Part shown: positions 8,977 through 15,984 of the stretch, in pieces
Numbering within the stretch: the first letter of the stretch is position 1
Layout of the letters: each line of letters begins with the position of its first letter
Notes under the pieces: model-generated
Databases searched by the model: none
Seen by the model: the letters and a program-made list of their open reading frames with translations, nothing else
Told to the model about the DNA's origin: nothing
DNA from: Clostridia bacterium
Lineage (GTDB): Bacteria; Bacillota_A; Clostridia; Christensenellales; Aristaeellaceae
Reading direction: 5' to 3'
Length of the DNA stretch: 29,994 nucleotides
Assembly (NCBI GenBank): GCA_017509065.1
Contig: JAFWQM010000113.1
Coordinates: forward strand, 1 to 29,994
Program-made: the position numbers and the translations under genes

Positions 8977-9025
8977 CATATGCGTCAGACCAAACGCCGC
9001 GGATACGGCTTCCAGAACGCAAACA

Positions 9026-9067
9026 GGGGCTGTCTCAATATCGCAGGAGACAGTCCCTTGTTTTTTT
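9026..9067 (+). terminator. Intrinsic terminator after the SipL-like gene
   Basis: Eleven-bp stem (9026-9036 with 9047-9057, one G-T pair), 10-nt loop, then TTGTTTTTTT. The hairpin lies beyond the 3' end of the convergent membrane-protein gene and could act in both directions, though the opposite side lacks a clear T run. Confidence 0.85.
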
Positions 9068-9677
9068 ACATGATCCTCAGTTTACGCAGGATGACGCCGA
9101 TCAGCGCCGTTCCCGCCATCATCCCTGCGTAAGACAGATACCAAACGCCGCTCATGTTGAACCCGTAGAAATCCGGCCATTCGCCGAGCAGGATGACCAT
9201 GATATAATATACGATGCCGTACACGAGCACCGGGAGCATGGCCAGGGGCAGATGCTTTTTTTCGGGGAAGGTTCCATCCCTCTCCAGCCAGACAAAGGAA
9301 ACGATGGCGAGGATGGGCCCCAGCAGATGCAGCCACAGGTTCCAGCCGGAAAGCATGGCCGGATAGCCATACAGGATCCCCAGGAAAAGCAGCACCGTCA
9401 TCATCGTAACGGTGACCGCAGCAGTGCCCGCGTAGCGCAGCAGCATGACCGCTTTGCTTCCCGAGCCTCGTCGCAGCGCATAAAACAGGGAAAAAACGCA
9501 GCTCACCGCGCACAGGATATTGGAATCCACCGTGAAATAGCGGAAGATGACGCTTCTGTTCACGCGCATGTTGCCGCTTCCTGCAAAGAAGAACATATGG
9601 CTCACGGACCAGGCCGTGAAAACGATGATGATGAGCTGAAAAGCCATAAGGAGCCGAAATTTCAGTTTTTTATTCAT
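9066..9677 (-). CDS. Six-helix integral membrane protein, Pr6Pr-like
   Basis: A 203-residue membrane protein with six to seven hydrophobic segments. The RYFTVDSNILCAV stretch after the first loop and the NLWLHLLGPILAIVSFV stretch in the middle resemble the FT..SN and H...P signatures of the Pr6Pr/FAR-17a-like family. No enzymatic role is established for most bacterial members. The ATG lies only 2 bp downstream of the MerR-type regulator stop, so the two are translationally coupled. It is likely controlled by that regulator. The family call is moderate; membrane location is secure. Confidence 0.7.
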   Translation of the reverse strand: MNKKLKFRLLMAFQLIIIVFTAWSVSHMFFFAGSGNMRVNRSVIFRYFTVDSNILCAVSCVFSLFYALRRGSGSKAVMLLRYAGTAAVTVTMMTVLLFLGILYGYPAMLSGWNLWLHLLGPILAIVSFVWLERDGTFPEKKHLPLAMLPVLVYGIVYYIMVILLGEWPDFYGFNMSGVWYLSYAGMMAGTALIGVILRKLRIM

Positions 9678-9679
9678 CG

Positions 9680-10090
9680 TCAGTTCTCTCCGTTCGTTTG
9701 TTTAGGCCTTGATTCCGTTTTCCTCTGTTCGTATGCCCGCAGCTTTTCCGTGTAAAAGTCCAGCTTCCAGGTCACTTTGTCCAGATACTTCTGCATCTCC
9801 GCTATGCGCGCGATCACGTTTTCCCGGTGCTCCCGAAGCAGTTCCACCCGTTCCTTCAACGTCTGTTCCCCTTCTTGGGTCAGGGCGACGAAGCGGCTGA
9901 TTTCCTGGAGGGACATGCCGGTGTTTTTCAGGCAGCAGATCAGGCCCAGCGCTTCCAAATCCTCATCCGTATACTGACGGAATCCGCCGGGACTGCGCTC
10001 CACATGGGAGAGCAGCCCTTCTTTTTCATAATACCGCAGGGTGTGGGCGGACAGGCCCGTCCTTTTGCTAACATCCTGAATCGAGTACAC
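9680..10090 (-). CDS. MerR-family transcriptional regulator
   Basis: A 136-residue regulator. The N-terminal winged helix is typical of MerR proteins (YSIQDVSKRTGLSAHTLRYY, EKEGLL, then GGFRQYTDEDLEAL), followed by the long dimerisation coiled coil (about 75-125). The metal-binding cysteine pattern of the MerR/CueR/ZntR subgroup is absent; two adjacent cysteines lie in the DNA-binding half instead. It therefore resembles the stress- or ligand-responding AdhR/NmlR/BltR-like branch. It is co-transcribed with the membrane protein and faces a divergent operon; the dyad in the intergenic region is its probable operator. Confidence 0.9.
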   Translation of the reverse strand: MYSIQDVSKRTGLSAHTLRYYEKEGLLSHVERSPGGFRQYTDEDLEALGLICCLKNTGMSLQEISRFVALTQEGEQTLKERVELLREHRENVIARIAEMQKYLDKVTWKLDFYTEKLRAYEQRKTESRPKQTNGEN

Positions 10091-10111
10091 GAATTTTTCC
10101 TCCCGTAACTA

Positions 10112-10142
10112 TTGACTTAGAGTAAACTTTAAGGGGTAAAAT
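10112..10142 (+). promoter_or_regulatory. MerR-type promoter with 19-bp spacer and operator dyad, facing the isomerase operon
   Basis: TTGACT (10112-10117) and TAAAAT (10137-10142) are 19 bp apart, the overlong spacing characteristic of promoters that MerR proteins activate by DNA distortion. The spacer carries the dyad CTTAGAGT-AA-ACTTTAAG (10116-10133), with one mismatched pair in 8-bp arms. It points toward the sugar-isomerase/FMN operon, while the merR promoter overlaps it in the opposite direction. Confidence 0.55.
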
Positions 10143-10143
10143 A

Positions 10144-10172
10144 ATGATAGCAGGAATCCATACAAATGTCAA
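10144..10172 (-). promoter_or_regulatory. Promoter of the merR-type operon
   Basis: On the minus strand: perfect TTGACA (10167-10172), 17-bp spacer, TATCAT (10144-10149). Transcription would start near 10137, immediately upstream of the dyad at 10116-10133, so binding there would repress this promoter. Confidence 0.7.
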
Positions 10173-10223
10173 TCCGCGTTTGACTCTGTTTCTCAATTAA
10201 GGAAGGTTACGATTCAGGTATTC

Positions 10224-10267
10224 CTGGAGGAACCATTCTTTGGCCCCCAAAGAATGGTTTCCCCCAG
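10224..10267. repeat. Palindromic repeat unit (copy 1)
   Basis: A perfect 13-bp inverted repeat (10231-10243 with 10247-10259, CCC loop) inside an imperfect longer palindrome starting CTGGAGG and ending CCCCCAG. It shares core and outer arms with the unit at 24671-24715. It lies in the 5' leader of the isomerase operon. Confidence 0.75.
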
Positions 10268-10304
10268 ATATATGAAGGGTGACTAAGGAAAGAGGAGGAT
10301 AAGC

Positions 10305-11147
10305 ATGCTGCTTGGAGGAACCGTTGCCGGGCGTTACAGCACCCCGGAAGAATGGGAACAATTGCTGGCAAAATCCAGGTTTAAGGCCGTTACCGCGCCG
10401 TTTAACTGCCAGACGCCCGAAGCAGAAATCGAGAGGTACGTTTCCGCCGCGCGGCGGCAGGGAGTGGTTATCGCGGAAGCAGGCGTATGGAGAAATCTGT
10501 TTGACCCTGATCCGGACAAGGCCACCGCGAACATGAACTACGCCAAAGGGCAGCTGGCGATGGCGGACGCATGGGGAATCCCCTGCTGTGTCAACATCGT
10601 GGGCACTGAGAGCAGCGTGAGCTGGGACGCCGCGGACAAAAGCAATTTTACTCCGGAGACCTATGAAAGGATCATCGCCTGTATCCGTGAGATCATCGAC
10701 AGCGTGAAGCCTGACCGCGCCTATTACTGCATCGAGCCCATGCCCTGGATGGTGCCCGACAGCCCGGAGACTTACCTTCGGCTGATTCAGGACGTAGACA
10801 GGAAGCAGTTCGGGGCGCACATGGACTTTGTGAATATGATCAACTGTCCCCGTCGGTATCTGGACGCGGAGGGCTTCATCGACGAATGTTTTCGCACCCT
10901 GGGCCCTTTCATCAAAAGCACCCACCTGAAGGATACCCGGATGCACCCCACCCACCTGACCACGGTTTTGGAGGAATGCAGTCCCGGCGAGGGCGATTTG
11001 AATTTTGAGAACGTCCTGACCATCATGAACCGATACTTGCCCTATGACGCGCCTGTGCTGCTTGAACATATGCAGACCTTTGAAGAATACGATAGGGCTT
11101 ATGCGTATGTGGCGGAACAGGCGTCCAAGGCCGGTGTTTCGATATAG
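10305..11147 (+). CDS. Sugar phosphate isomerase/epimerase-like TIM-barrel protein
   Basis: A 280-residue protein of the AP-endonuclease-2/xylose-isomerase-like TIM-barrel superfamily. The expected divalent-metal ligands are visible at E144 (CIEPMP), D174 (HMDF), H207 (STHLKD) and E254 (LLEH). Members isomerise or epimerise sugars, sugar acids or inositol derivatives; the substrate here is unknown. The ATG follows an AGAGGAGG site. The FMN-dependent dehydrogenase gene begins 11 bp downstream, suggesting both act in one catabolic route, perhaps under control of the divergently encoded MerR-type protein. The binding of a carboxylated sugar would fit the partner enzyme but is only inference. Confidence 0.82.
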   Translation: MLLGGTVAGRYSTPEEWEQLLAKSRFKAVTAPFNCQTPEAEIERYVSAARRQGVVIAEAGVWRNLFDPDPDKATANMNYAKGQLAMADAWGIPCCVNIVGTESSVSWDAADKSNFTPETYERIIACIREIIDSVKPDRAYYCIEPMPWMVPDSPETYLRLIQDVDRKQFGAHMDFVNMINCPRRYLDAEGFIDECFRTLGPFIKSTHLKDTRMHPTHLTTVLEECSPGEGDLNFENVLTIMNRYLPYDAPVLLEHMQTFEEYDRAYAYVAEQASKAGVSI

Positions 11148-11158
11148 GAGGAAGAACC

Positions 11159-12049
11159 ATGGCAAATGAACATCCCCTGTCCGGCGATTCCATCGCCATC
11201 AACCGCCGATACCTGGATTCCCTGCTGGTAGAAGGCCGTATCGTCGGCGCTGTCCATCCCACCGCGAAAACAAAACTGCTGGGCCATCCCTTCGATACGC
11301 CCGTCATGACCGCGGCCCTGAGCCACCTGAAGCCCGGAATGCCCGCGCTGGCCGAGGCCGCGAAGCTGGCGAACGCTGCCTGCTGCGTCGGCATGGGCGA
11401 CTGCGCCGAGCTAAAAGAAATCCTGCGCACCAGCGCGAAGGTCATCAAAATCATCAAGCCCTACGCCGACGAGGACGCGATTCTGTCCCGCCTCGCCTGC
11501 GCGGAGCAAAACGGCGCGCTGGCCGTGGGCATGGACGTGGAGCACGCGGTTAATGTGACCGATGACAGCGATTCATCGGTGCTGGGATTCCCCATGAAGC
11601 TGCAAACCCTGGACGATTTGAAGCGATGGGTAAAAGCGACCCGGCTTCCCTTCATCGTCAAAGGAGCGCTGAGCGTCCGGGACGCCCTTGTCTGCCAGGA
11701 GATCGGCTGCGCCGGAGTGATCCTGAGCCACCACAACAGTCTGATGCGCTGGGCCACACCGCCCGTGATGCTGGTCAGTGAGATCCGAAGGCAGGTCGGA
11801 GACGATTTCCTCCTGATCGTGGACGGCGGCATTCAGGACGGTTTCGACGCTTTCAAGGCACTGGCGCTGGGGGCCGACGCCGTTTCCATTGGACGCCCGC
11901 TCATGGGGCCGCTGGCGCAGGGAGGCCCGGAAGCCGCCGCCAACGTGATCCGCCGGATGACCAATGAGCTCAAGGCCATGATGGTGCGCACCGGCTCCCC
12001 GGATGTGAAGCACATCGATCCCGCCGTGATTCATCCCACGGGCTGGTGA
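11159..12049 (+). CDS. FMN-dependent alpha-hydroxy-acid dehydrogenase/oxidase-like protein
   Basis: A 296-residue FMN TIM barrel of the glycolate/lactate oxidase superfamily. FMN- and phosphate-binding elements are clear: FIVKGALSVRDA (K168), VDGGIQDGFDAFKALALGAD and VSIGRPLM. It is shorter than classical members (about 350-390). The usual active-site motif SNHG(A/G)RQ reads SHHNSLM (190-196): the catalytic His position is kept, but the substrate-carboxylate-binding Arg is a Leu. It may therefore use a different substrate or have lost the classical chemistry. It is co-transcribed with the TIM-barrel isomerase (11-bp gap, AGGAGG site). Confidence 0.8.
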   Translation: MANEHPLSGDSIAINRRYLDSLLVEGRIVGAVHPTAKTKLLGHPFDTPVMTAALSHLKPGMPALAEAAKLANAACCVGMGDCAELKEILRTSAKVIKIIKPYADEDAILSRLACAEQNGALAVGMDVEHAVNVTDDSDSSVLGFPMKLQTLDDLKRWVKATRLPFIVKGALSVRDALVCQEIGCAGVILSHHNSLMRWATPPVMLVSEIRRQVGDDFLLIVDGGIQDGFDAFKALALGADAVSIGRPLMGPLAQGGPEAAANVIRRMTNELKAMMVRTGSPDVKHIDPAVIHPTGW

Positions 12050-12125
12050 TGCATCCGCGCCCATTCTCAGGCATGCAGGAAAAGCATGCTCATCAGCAGT
12101 GGCAATGCAGAGAATCAGTTCTTTA

Positions 12126-12174
12126 CCGGCAGACATACTGCACGGGTATTCTGCCGGCAGGGGATTAATTTTTT
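12126..12174 (+). terminator. Probable terminator of the isomerase/FMN operon
   Basis: CCGGCAGA (12126-12133) pairs with TCTGCCGG (12150-12157), with inner ATAC/GTAT pairs. A T-rich stretch with six T follows after about 12 nt (12169-12174). The offset T run makes it weaker than canonical. The rest of 12050-12177 holds nothing I can assign. Confidence 0.45.
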
Positions 12175-12177
12175 ACA

Positions 12178-12206
12178 TTGTGGCTGGGGCGAATTCCGTG
12201 TATAAT
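12178..12206 (+). promoter_or_regulatory. Promoter for the phosphodiesterase region
   Basis: TTGTGG (12178-12183), 17-bp spacer, perfect TATAAT (12201-12206). The transcript would begin near 12213, giving about 148 nt ahead of the phosphodiesterase gene. Confidence 0.55.
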
Positions 12207-12235
12207 AGGAATGAAGTAAGAGGCCATACGTCGAC

Positions 12236-12364
12236 GTGCGTTTTTGGCGATTCGTGAACGCTTTATACGGTGAAAACATCTGCGACGATGACGGCATGAC
12301 ACGGCTGATGATTGATCGCGGAGAGCATGGCTGGGATTATCATTCCAAAGGTGAGCGAAAATGA
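12236..12364 (+). CDS. Possible small ORF overlapping the phosphodiesterase start
   Basis: A GTG-initiated reading frame of 42 codons fills the leader between the promoter and the next gene. Its stop overlaps the phosphodiesterase start as ATGA, the usual signature of translational coupling. The peptide is charged and ends HGWDYHSKGERK; I do not recognise it. AAGTAAGAGG lies upstream, but spacing to the GTG (12 nt) is long. It could be a small coupling peptide, a gene remnant or chance. Confidence 0.25.
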   Translation: MRFWRFVNALYGENICDDDGMTRLMIDRGEHGWDYHSKGERK

Positions 12365-13035
12365 AAGTCGGCATCATATCGGATACCCATGACCTTCTGC
12401 GCCGGGAAGTGAAAGAAGCGCTGCGGGGCTGCGACATGATCCTACACGGCGGCGACATCGGTAGTCCGGGCATATTGAAACAATTGGAAGAGTTTGCCCC
12501 TGTGAAAGCGGTACGCGGCAACAACGATAAAGAATGGGCGGCAGGTCTGCCGCTGCGCCTGGATTTTGAATTGGGCGGGCTGCGCGTTTTCATGACGCAC
12601 AAGAAAAAGGACATTCCAAAGGATGTCAGCGCCTATGACCTGGTGGTGTACGGCCATTCCCACCAGTATGCCGAAGCATGGGAAGAATCCCCCAGCGCCG
12701 GCAAACGAACCCTCCTGCTCAATCCCGGCAGCTGCGGTCCACGCCGTTTTCATCAGCCCACCACCATGGCTGTGCTTACGATCAACGACGACGGTTTCTT
12801 TGCGGAGCGGATGGAGATTCAGCATGCAGGCAGGGACAATGCGCCGAAGATCGACCCGGCCAATATTAAACTGCAAATCGAAACGGTCATCCGGGAAACA
12901 GAAAAAGGCCATGGGGTAGAAACGATCGCCCGGAAATACGGTATGGAGAAAACACTGGTAGAGCAAATCGTCCGTCTGTATGTGACCCATCCCGGCGTGA
13001 CAGCGGACGGTATCATGACAAAAATGGGAGTGTGA
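12361..13035 (+). CDS. YfcE/MJ0936-type metallophosphodiesterase with C-terminal helical extension
   Basis: A 224-residue calcineurin-like phosphoesterase. Metal ligands are in place: D8 and H10 (ISDTH), D32 (HGGD), N55 (GNND), H80, H99 and H101 (YGHSH). Related enzymes hydrolyse phosphodiesters with Mn. After the catalytic domain (about 1-150) there is a 60-70 residue extension with a helix-turn-helix-like run (VETIARKYGMEKTLVEQIVR), not part of the minimal E. coli YfcE. Its role is unknown; nucleic-acid contact or oligomerisation is possible. AAAGGTGAG precedes the ATG. The DUF1294 gene follows after 5 bp. Confidence 0.88.
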   Translation: MKVGIISDTHDLLRREVKEALRGCDMILHGGDIGSPGILKQLEEFAPVKAVRGNNDKEWAAGLPLRLDFELGGLRVFMTHKKKDIPKDVSAYDLVVYGHSHQYAEAWEESPSAGKRTLLLNPGSCGPRRFHQPTTMAVLTINDDGFFAERMEIQHAGRDNAPKIDPANIKLQIETVIRETEKGHGVETIARKYGMEKTLVEQIVRLYVTHPGVTADGIMTKMGV

Positions 13036-13040
13036 GAAAA

Positions 13041-13316
13041 ATGATTCCGATCATCATTGCGGTTCTGGCTGTGCTGAACGTGATTTCTTTTTCCCTGATG
13101 GCCTATGACAAGCAATGCGCCAAGGCGGGGAAAAGGCGTGTGCCGGAGAAAACCTTGTTTATCGCCGCGGCCTGCTTCGGAGGACTCGGCGGCGTATTAG
13201 GCATGACGCTGTGCCGCCATAAAACGAAGCACTGGTATTTCCAAGTGTTCTTCCCGGTCTTCCTGGTCGTGCAGATCATTCTGCTCGCGGCTGGTTATTA
13301 TTTCTTTCTGCGGTGA
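13041..13316 (+). CDS. DUF1294 family membrane protein
   Basis: A 91-residue protein with the DUF1294 signature: MAYDKQCAKAGKRRVPEKTL, FGGLGGVLGM and CRHKTKHWYF, between three hydrophobic segments. Function of the family is not established; some relatives are fused to cold-shock domains. I take ATG 13041 as the start because GGGAG lies 10 nt upstream; an in-frame GTG at 13032 directly abuts that site. It is likely co-transcribed with the phosphodiesterase. Confidence 0.85.
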   Translation: MIPIIIAVLAVLNVISFSLMAYDKQCAKAGKRRVPEKTLFIAAACFGGLGGVLGMTLCRHKTKHWYFQVFFPVFLVVQIILLAAGYYFFLR

Positions 13317-13444
13317 TAACTGAGCGGCTGTGATTGGGGCTTTACCTTCGATCAACGAACACAACCCCACTGTGCGGAAAAGGCGGTATCCGGAGAAAAC
13401 ATGACTCCTTGTTTTTGGATGTCCCGCCCGGAGAGGACAGCGCC

Positions 13445-14695
13445 ATGGCATACAGCGAATTGATCAAAAACTTCAACAGTATCCGGGAATACCTGCGTTC
13501 CTTTTATGTGTACGGGTTCCGCTATCGCAGCGAATATGACATAAAAAGCGTCCGGAGCTACGACAACGAACGCCGGCGGGTGGAAAGCTGGCTGGGCGAC
13601 TATATGACCTTCAGCCAGGACGCGGAAGGGCGGCGGGTGTTTCTGTCTGTAGACAGCCGTGTCCTTCCGGAAAATCCTCTCTACCGGGCGTTCCGGGCGA
13701 AAACCTTTACCGACCGGGATATCATGCTGCATTTTCATCTGCTGGATATCCTCTCTGACTCGGAGGGACTGCCCATCTCCGGCATCATGGAGGAGCTGAA
13801 CGACCGGCTGTCAGAATTCGATAACGGCGAGCTGCCGGATGAATCTACCGTTCGGAAAAAACTGAAAGAATACGTTGCGCTGGGCCTGCTTCAAAGTGAA
13901 AAGCGGGGGCGGGAAACCCGCTATACCGTTTCCCTTTGCGAAACGGACCTGGAAAGCTGGGAGGAGGCCGCCGCGTTCTTTTCCGAAGCCGCGCCGCTGG
14001 GCGTGATCGGGTCGTTTCTGCAAGACCGGATGGAAAACCGTTTTCCATTTTTCCGGTTCAAGCACCACTATATCCTGAACGCCCTGGACAGCGAGATTAT
14101 GGCAGCGCTGTTTGAAGCCATGCGCGAAAACAGGCTGGTGACGTTTCTCATCCGAGGCCAGTGGATCACCGCGCTGCCGCTCAAAATATATATCGGCTGC
14201 CAGACCGGGCGGCAGTATCTCCTGGCTTGGTCGCCGCGCCATCAGCGTTTTTCTTTCCATCGGCTGGATCTGATGGACGAAGTAAAAGCTGAAAACGCCT
14301 TTGAGCCGCCCGATTTCCTGCCGGAGAAAATGGCGGATTTCTGCAATCACGCCTGGGGCATTGCCAGCCATAATTACGGAAAGCTTACCCACCTGGAAAT
14401 GACGGTGTCCATCGAAGCTGGGGAGGAACATATCCTGCAAAGGCTGGAGCGGGAAAAGCGCTGCGGCGCGGTGGAGCGGGAAAAGCGCTGCGGCGCGGTG
14501 GAGCGGGTGGACGAAACCCACTGGCGCTTCTCCGCCGACGTTTACGACGCTATCGAAACGCTGCCTTGGCTGCGCACCTTTATCGGCCGGGTCACCGACC
14601 TAAAATGCACTGACCCGGAAGTGACGAATCGTTTTTGGGAGGATGTGCAGAAGATGGCCGCGCTTTATCAGGGAGACGAGCATGCTGTTTCATGA
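13445..14695 (+). CDS. WYL-domain transcriptional regulator (first of a pair)
   Basis: A 416-residue protein. A winged-helix-like segment lies at about 90-160 (LPISGIMEELNDRLSEFDNG, then ESTVRKKLKEYVALGLLQSE). A WYL domain with LVTFLIRGQWITALPLKIYI and GRQYLLAWSPRHQRFSFHRL occupies about 215-300, followed by a WCX-like C-terminal region. WYL proteins bind nucleic acids or nucleotides and regulate transcription, often in DNA-damage or defence contexts. An exact 27-bp tandem duplication lies in frame at 14447-14500. Start at ATG 13445 behind GGAGAGGA. It overlaps the next WYL gene by 14 bp. The target genes are unknown. Confidence 0.85.
   Translation: MAYSELIKNFNSIREYLRSFYVYGFRYRSEYDIKSVRSYDNERRRVESWLGDYMTFSQDAEGRRVFLSVDSRVLPENPLYRAFRAKTFTDRDIMLHFHLLDILSDSEGLPISGIMEELNDRLSEFDNGELPDESTVRKKLKEYVALGLLQSEKRGRETRYTVSLCETDLESWEEAAAFFSEAAPLGVIGSFLQDRMENRFPFFRFKHHYILNALDSEIMAALFEAMRENRLVTFLIRGQWITALPLKIYIGCQTGRQYLLAWSPRHQRFSFHRLDLMDEVKAENAFEPPDFLPEKMADFCNHAWGIASHNYGKLTHLEMTVSIEAGEEHILQRLEREKRCGAVEREKRCGAVERVDETHWRFSADVYDAIETLPWLRTFIGRVTDLKCTDPEVTNRFWEDVQKMAALYQGDEHAVS
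14447..14507 (+). repeat. 27-bp perfect tandem duplication in the WYL gene
   Basis: Two identical 27-bp units (14447-14473 and 14474-14500) plus the first 7 bp of a third. In frame they encode the nonapeptide EREKRCGAV twice (residues 335-352). Perfect identity at DNA level points to a recent duplication or active slippage. Confidence 0.95.
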
Positions 14696-15599
14696 AATCT
14701 ACGGAAGCTACTACCGGGTGACGGCTGCCGTCCTCAGGGAAGCCGCCCGGGGCATGCTGGACAAAAAGCGGCTGACAGCGCTCATTCGGGAAAAGGCGTT
14801 CGGAGAAAGCCTGCTCACCATGCCGGAGGGCCTGCAGGGGGAGAGGTGGCGGCTGCTGCATGGGGATTTGTCCACCCCGCTGCTGGACGCGCCTTCCATG
14901 CCCCTGACCGATCTTGAAAAGCGCTGGATGAAATCCATCCTGTGCGACCCGCGCGTACAGCTTTTTTCGCCCGACGAGTCCGGTCTTGAGGACGTGGAGC
15001 CGCTGTTTGCCCCGAACCAAATCGTATACTTTGACCGGTATACCGACGGCGACCCTTACGGCGACCCGGACTATACCGCCCATTTCCGCCTGATCCTGCA
15101 AGCGCTGCGGGAGGATCGCTGCCTGTATATCTGCTATGCGTCAGGACGGGGCGCTCAGTTCAAGTTGCTGGTAAAGCCCCGCTTTCTGGAATATTCCGAA
15201 AAGGACGATCGTTTCCGCCTGGTGGCAGACGGCAGGAAACGGCGGTGGACCGTGAATCTGCGCAAGATCACGGACTGCGCTTTGTCCAATACCGATATGG
15301 ACATGCCCGTGCATGCCCCGAAACTGGAAAGCGTGACCTTTGAACTGGAAGACAGACGAAACGCCATGCGGCGGGTGCTGCTGCATTTTTCCCATCTGGA
15401 AAAAGAAACCAAACGGCTGGACGAGCACCGCTACCGGGTGACGCTAAGGTATGACAAACAGGACGAAACGGAGATGCTCGTCCGTATTCTTTCCTTCGGG
15501 CCCGTCATTCGCGTCACGGAGCCGGAGCGCTTCATTGAATTGCTGAGAGAGCGCATCGCCAGGCAAAGCCTTCTTGCCCCGCCGGACGCGCAGACCTAA
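14682..15599 (+). CDS. WYL-domain protein (second of a pair)
   Basis: A 305-residue protein. The central part holds a WYL-like domain (LYICYASGRGAQFKLLVKPR, then FLEYSEKDDRFRLVAD), preceded by a short helical N-terminus without an obvious complete winged helix, and followed by a WCX-like domain (KRLDEHRYRVTLRYD, FGPVIRVTEPERFIELLRER). Start at ATG 14682 with GGGAG six nucleotides upstream, overlapping the end of the first WYL gene by 14 bp. The tight overlap suggests the two form a complex, as paired WYL proteins such as PafB/PafC do; this is inference. A bidirectional terminator follows. Confidence 0.8.
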   Translation: MLFHEIYGSYYRVTAAVLREAARGMLDKKRLTALIREKAFGESLLTMPEGLQGERWRLLHGDLSTPLLDAPSMPLTDLEKRWMKSILCDPRVQLFSPDESGLEDVEPLFAPNQIVYFDRYTDGDPYGDPDYTAHFRLILQALREDRCLYICYASGRGAQFKLLVKPRFLEYSEKDDRFRLVADGRKRRWTVNLRKITDCALSNTDMDMPVHAPKLESVTFELEDRRNAMRRVLLHFSHLEKETKRLDEHRYRVTLRYDKQDETEMLVRILSFGPVIRVTEPERFIELLRERIARQSLLAPPDAQT

Positions 15600-15610
15600 T
15601 CCCTGCCAAC

Positions 15611-15645
15611 AAAAAAAGGAACGGAACATACCCCGTTCTTTTTTT
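15611..15645 (+). terminator. Terminator after the WYL genes
   Basis: GAACGG (15619-15624) pairs with CCGTTC (15633-15638). A run of seven A before the stem and seven T after it make the structure usable in both directions and shield the tRNA operon from read-through. Confidence 0.85.
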
Positions 15646-15684
15646 CGTTCGCAACTTTTTTTCCGGGAAGTATGCTGAAGGGTG

Positions 15685-15693
15685 TGGTATATT
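15685..15693 (+). promoter_or_regulatory. Extended -10 promoter for the tRNA/ncRNA operon
   Basis: TG-G-TATATT forms an extended -10 element about 80 bp before the first tRNA. No convincing -35 hexamer is seen 17 bp upstream. It is the only promoter-like sequence between the WYL terminator and the tRNAs. Confidence 0.4.
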
Positions 15694-15775
15694 ATGCTCA
15701 CCGAAAGGGAAAAGCCCGGACGGTACAAACCAGACGATGCGGAGGACGAAAGTAAGTCAACTCAAACGACACTAT

Positions 15776-15848
15776 GGCCCCTTGGTCCAATGGTCTAAGA
15801 CACAGGATTTTCAATCCTGCGATGCGGGTTCGATTCCCGCAGGGGTTA
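15776..15848 (+). tRNA. tRNA-Glu (anticodon TTC)
   Basis: A 73-nt cloverleaf: acceptor GGCCCCT/AGGGGTT (two G-T pairs at the end), D arm, anticodon stem CAGGA/TCCTG with loop TTTTCAA, T arm GCGGG-TTCGATT-CCCGC. CCA is not encoded. Confidence 0.93.
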
Positions 15849-15854
15849 CTTTGA

Positions 15855-15903
15855 AAGGCACGCACAGCAATGACTCCGCAGAATTCCTTCTCCTGCGTGC
15901 CTT
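15855..15903 (+). other. Spacer hairpin between tRNA-Glu and tRNA-Asp
   Basis: AAGGCACGCA (15855-15864) and TGCGTGCCTT (15894-15903) form a perfect 10-bp stem in the tRNA spacer. A shorter stem of the same kind (CGAGGC 16141-16146 with GCCTCG 16164-16169) lies in the spacer before tRNA-Glu(CTC). They may direct processing of the polycistronic precursor. Confidence 0.55.
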
Positions 15904-15909
15904 ATCTAA

Positions 15910-15983
15910 GACCTGGTAGTTCAATGGCAGAACGCCGGACTGTCGATCCGGGAATGTGGGTTCGATTCCCATTCAGGTCGCCA
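15910..15983 (+). tRNA. tRNA-Asp (anticodon GTC)
   Basis: Acceptor GACCTGG pairs with TCAGGTC, anticodon stem CCGGA/TCCGG with loop CTGTCGA, T arm GTGGG-TTCGATT-CCCAT. Discriminator G and an encoded CCA (15981-15983). Confidence 0.92.
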
Positions 15984-15984
15984 T

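Noticed and set aside
8973..9755. 260-codon + strand frame opposite the membrane-protein gene
   Set aside because: Polar shadow of a hydrophobic protein; it crosses a clear terminator at 9026-9067.
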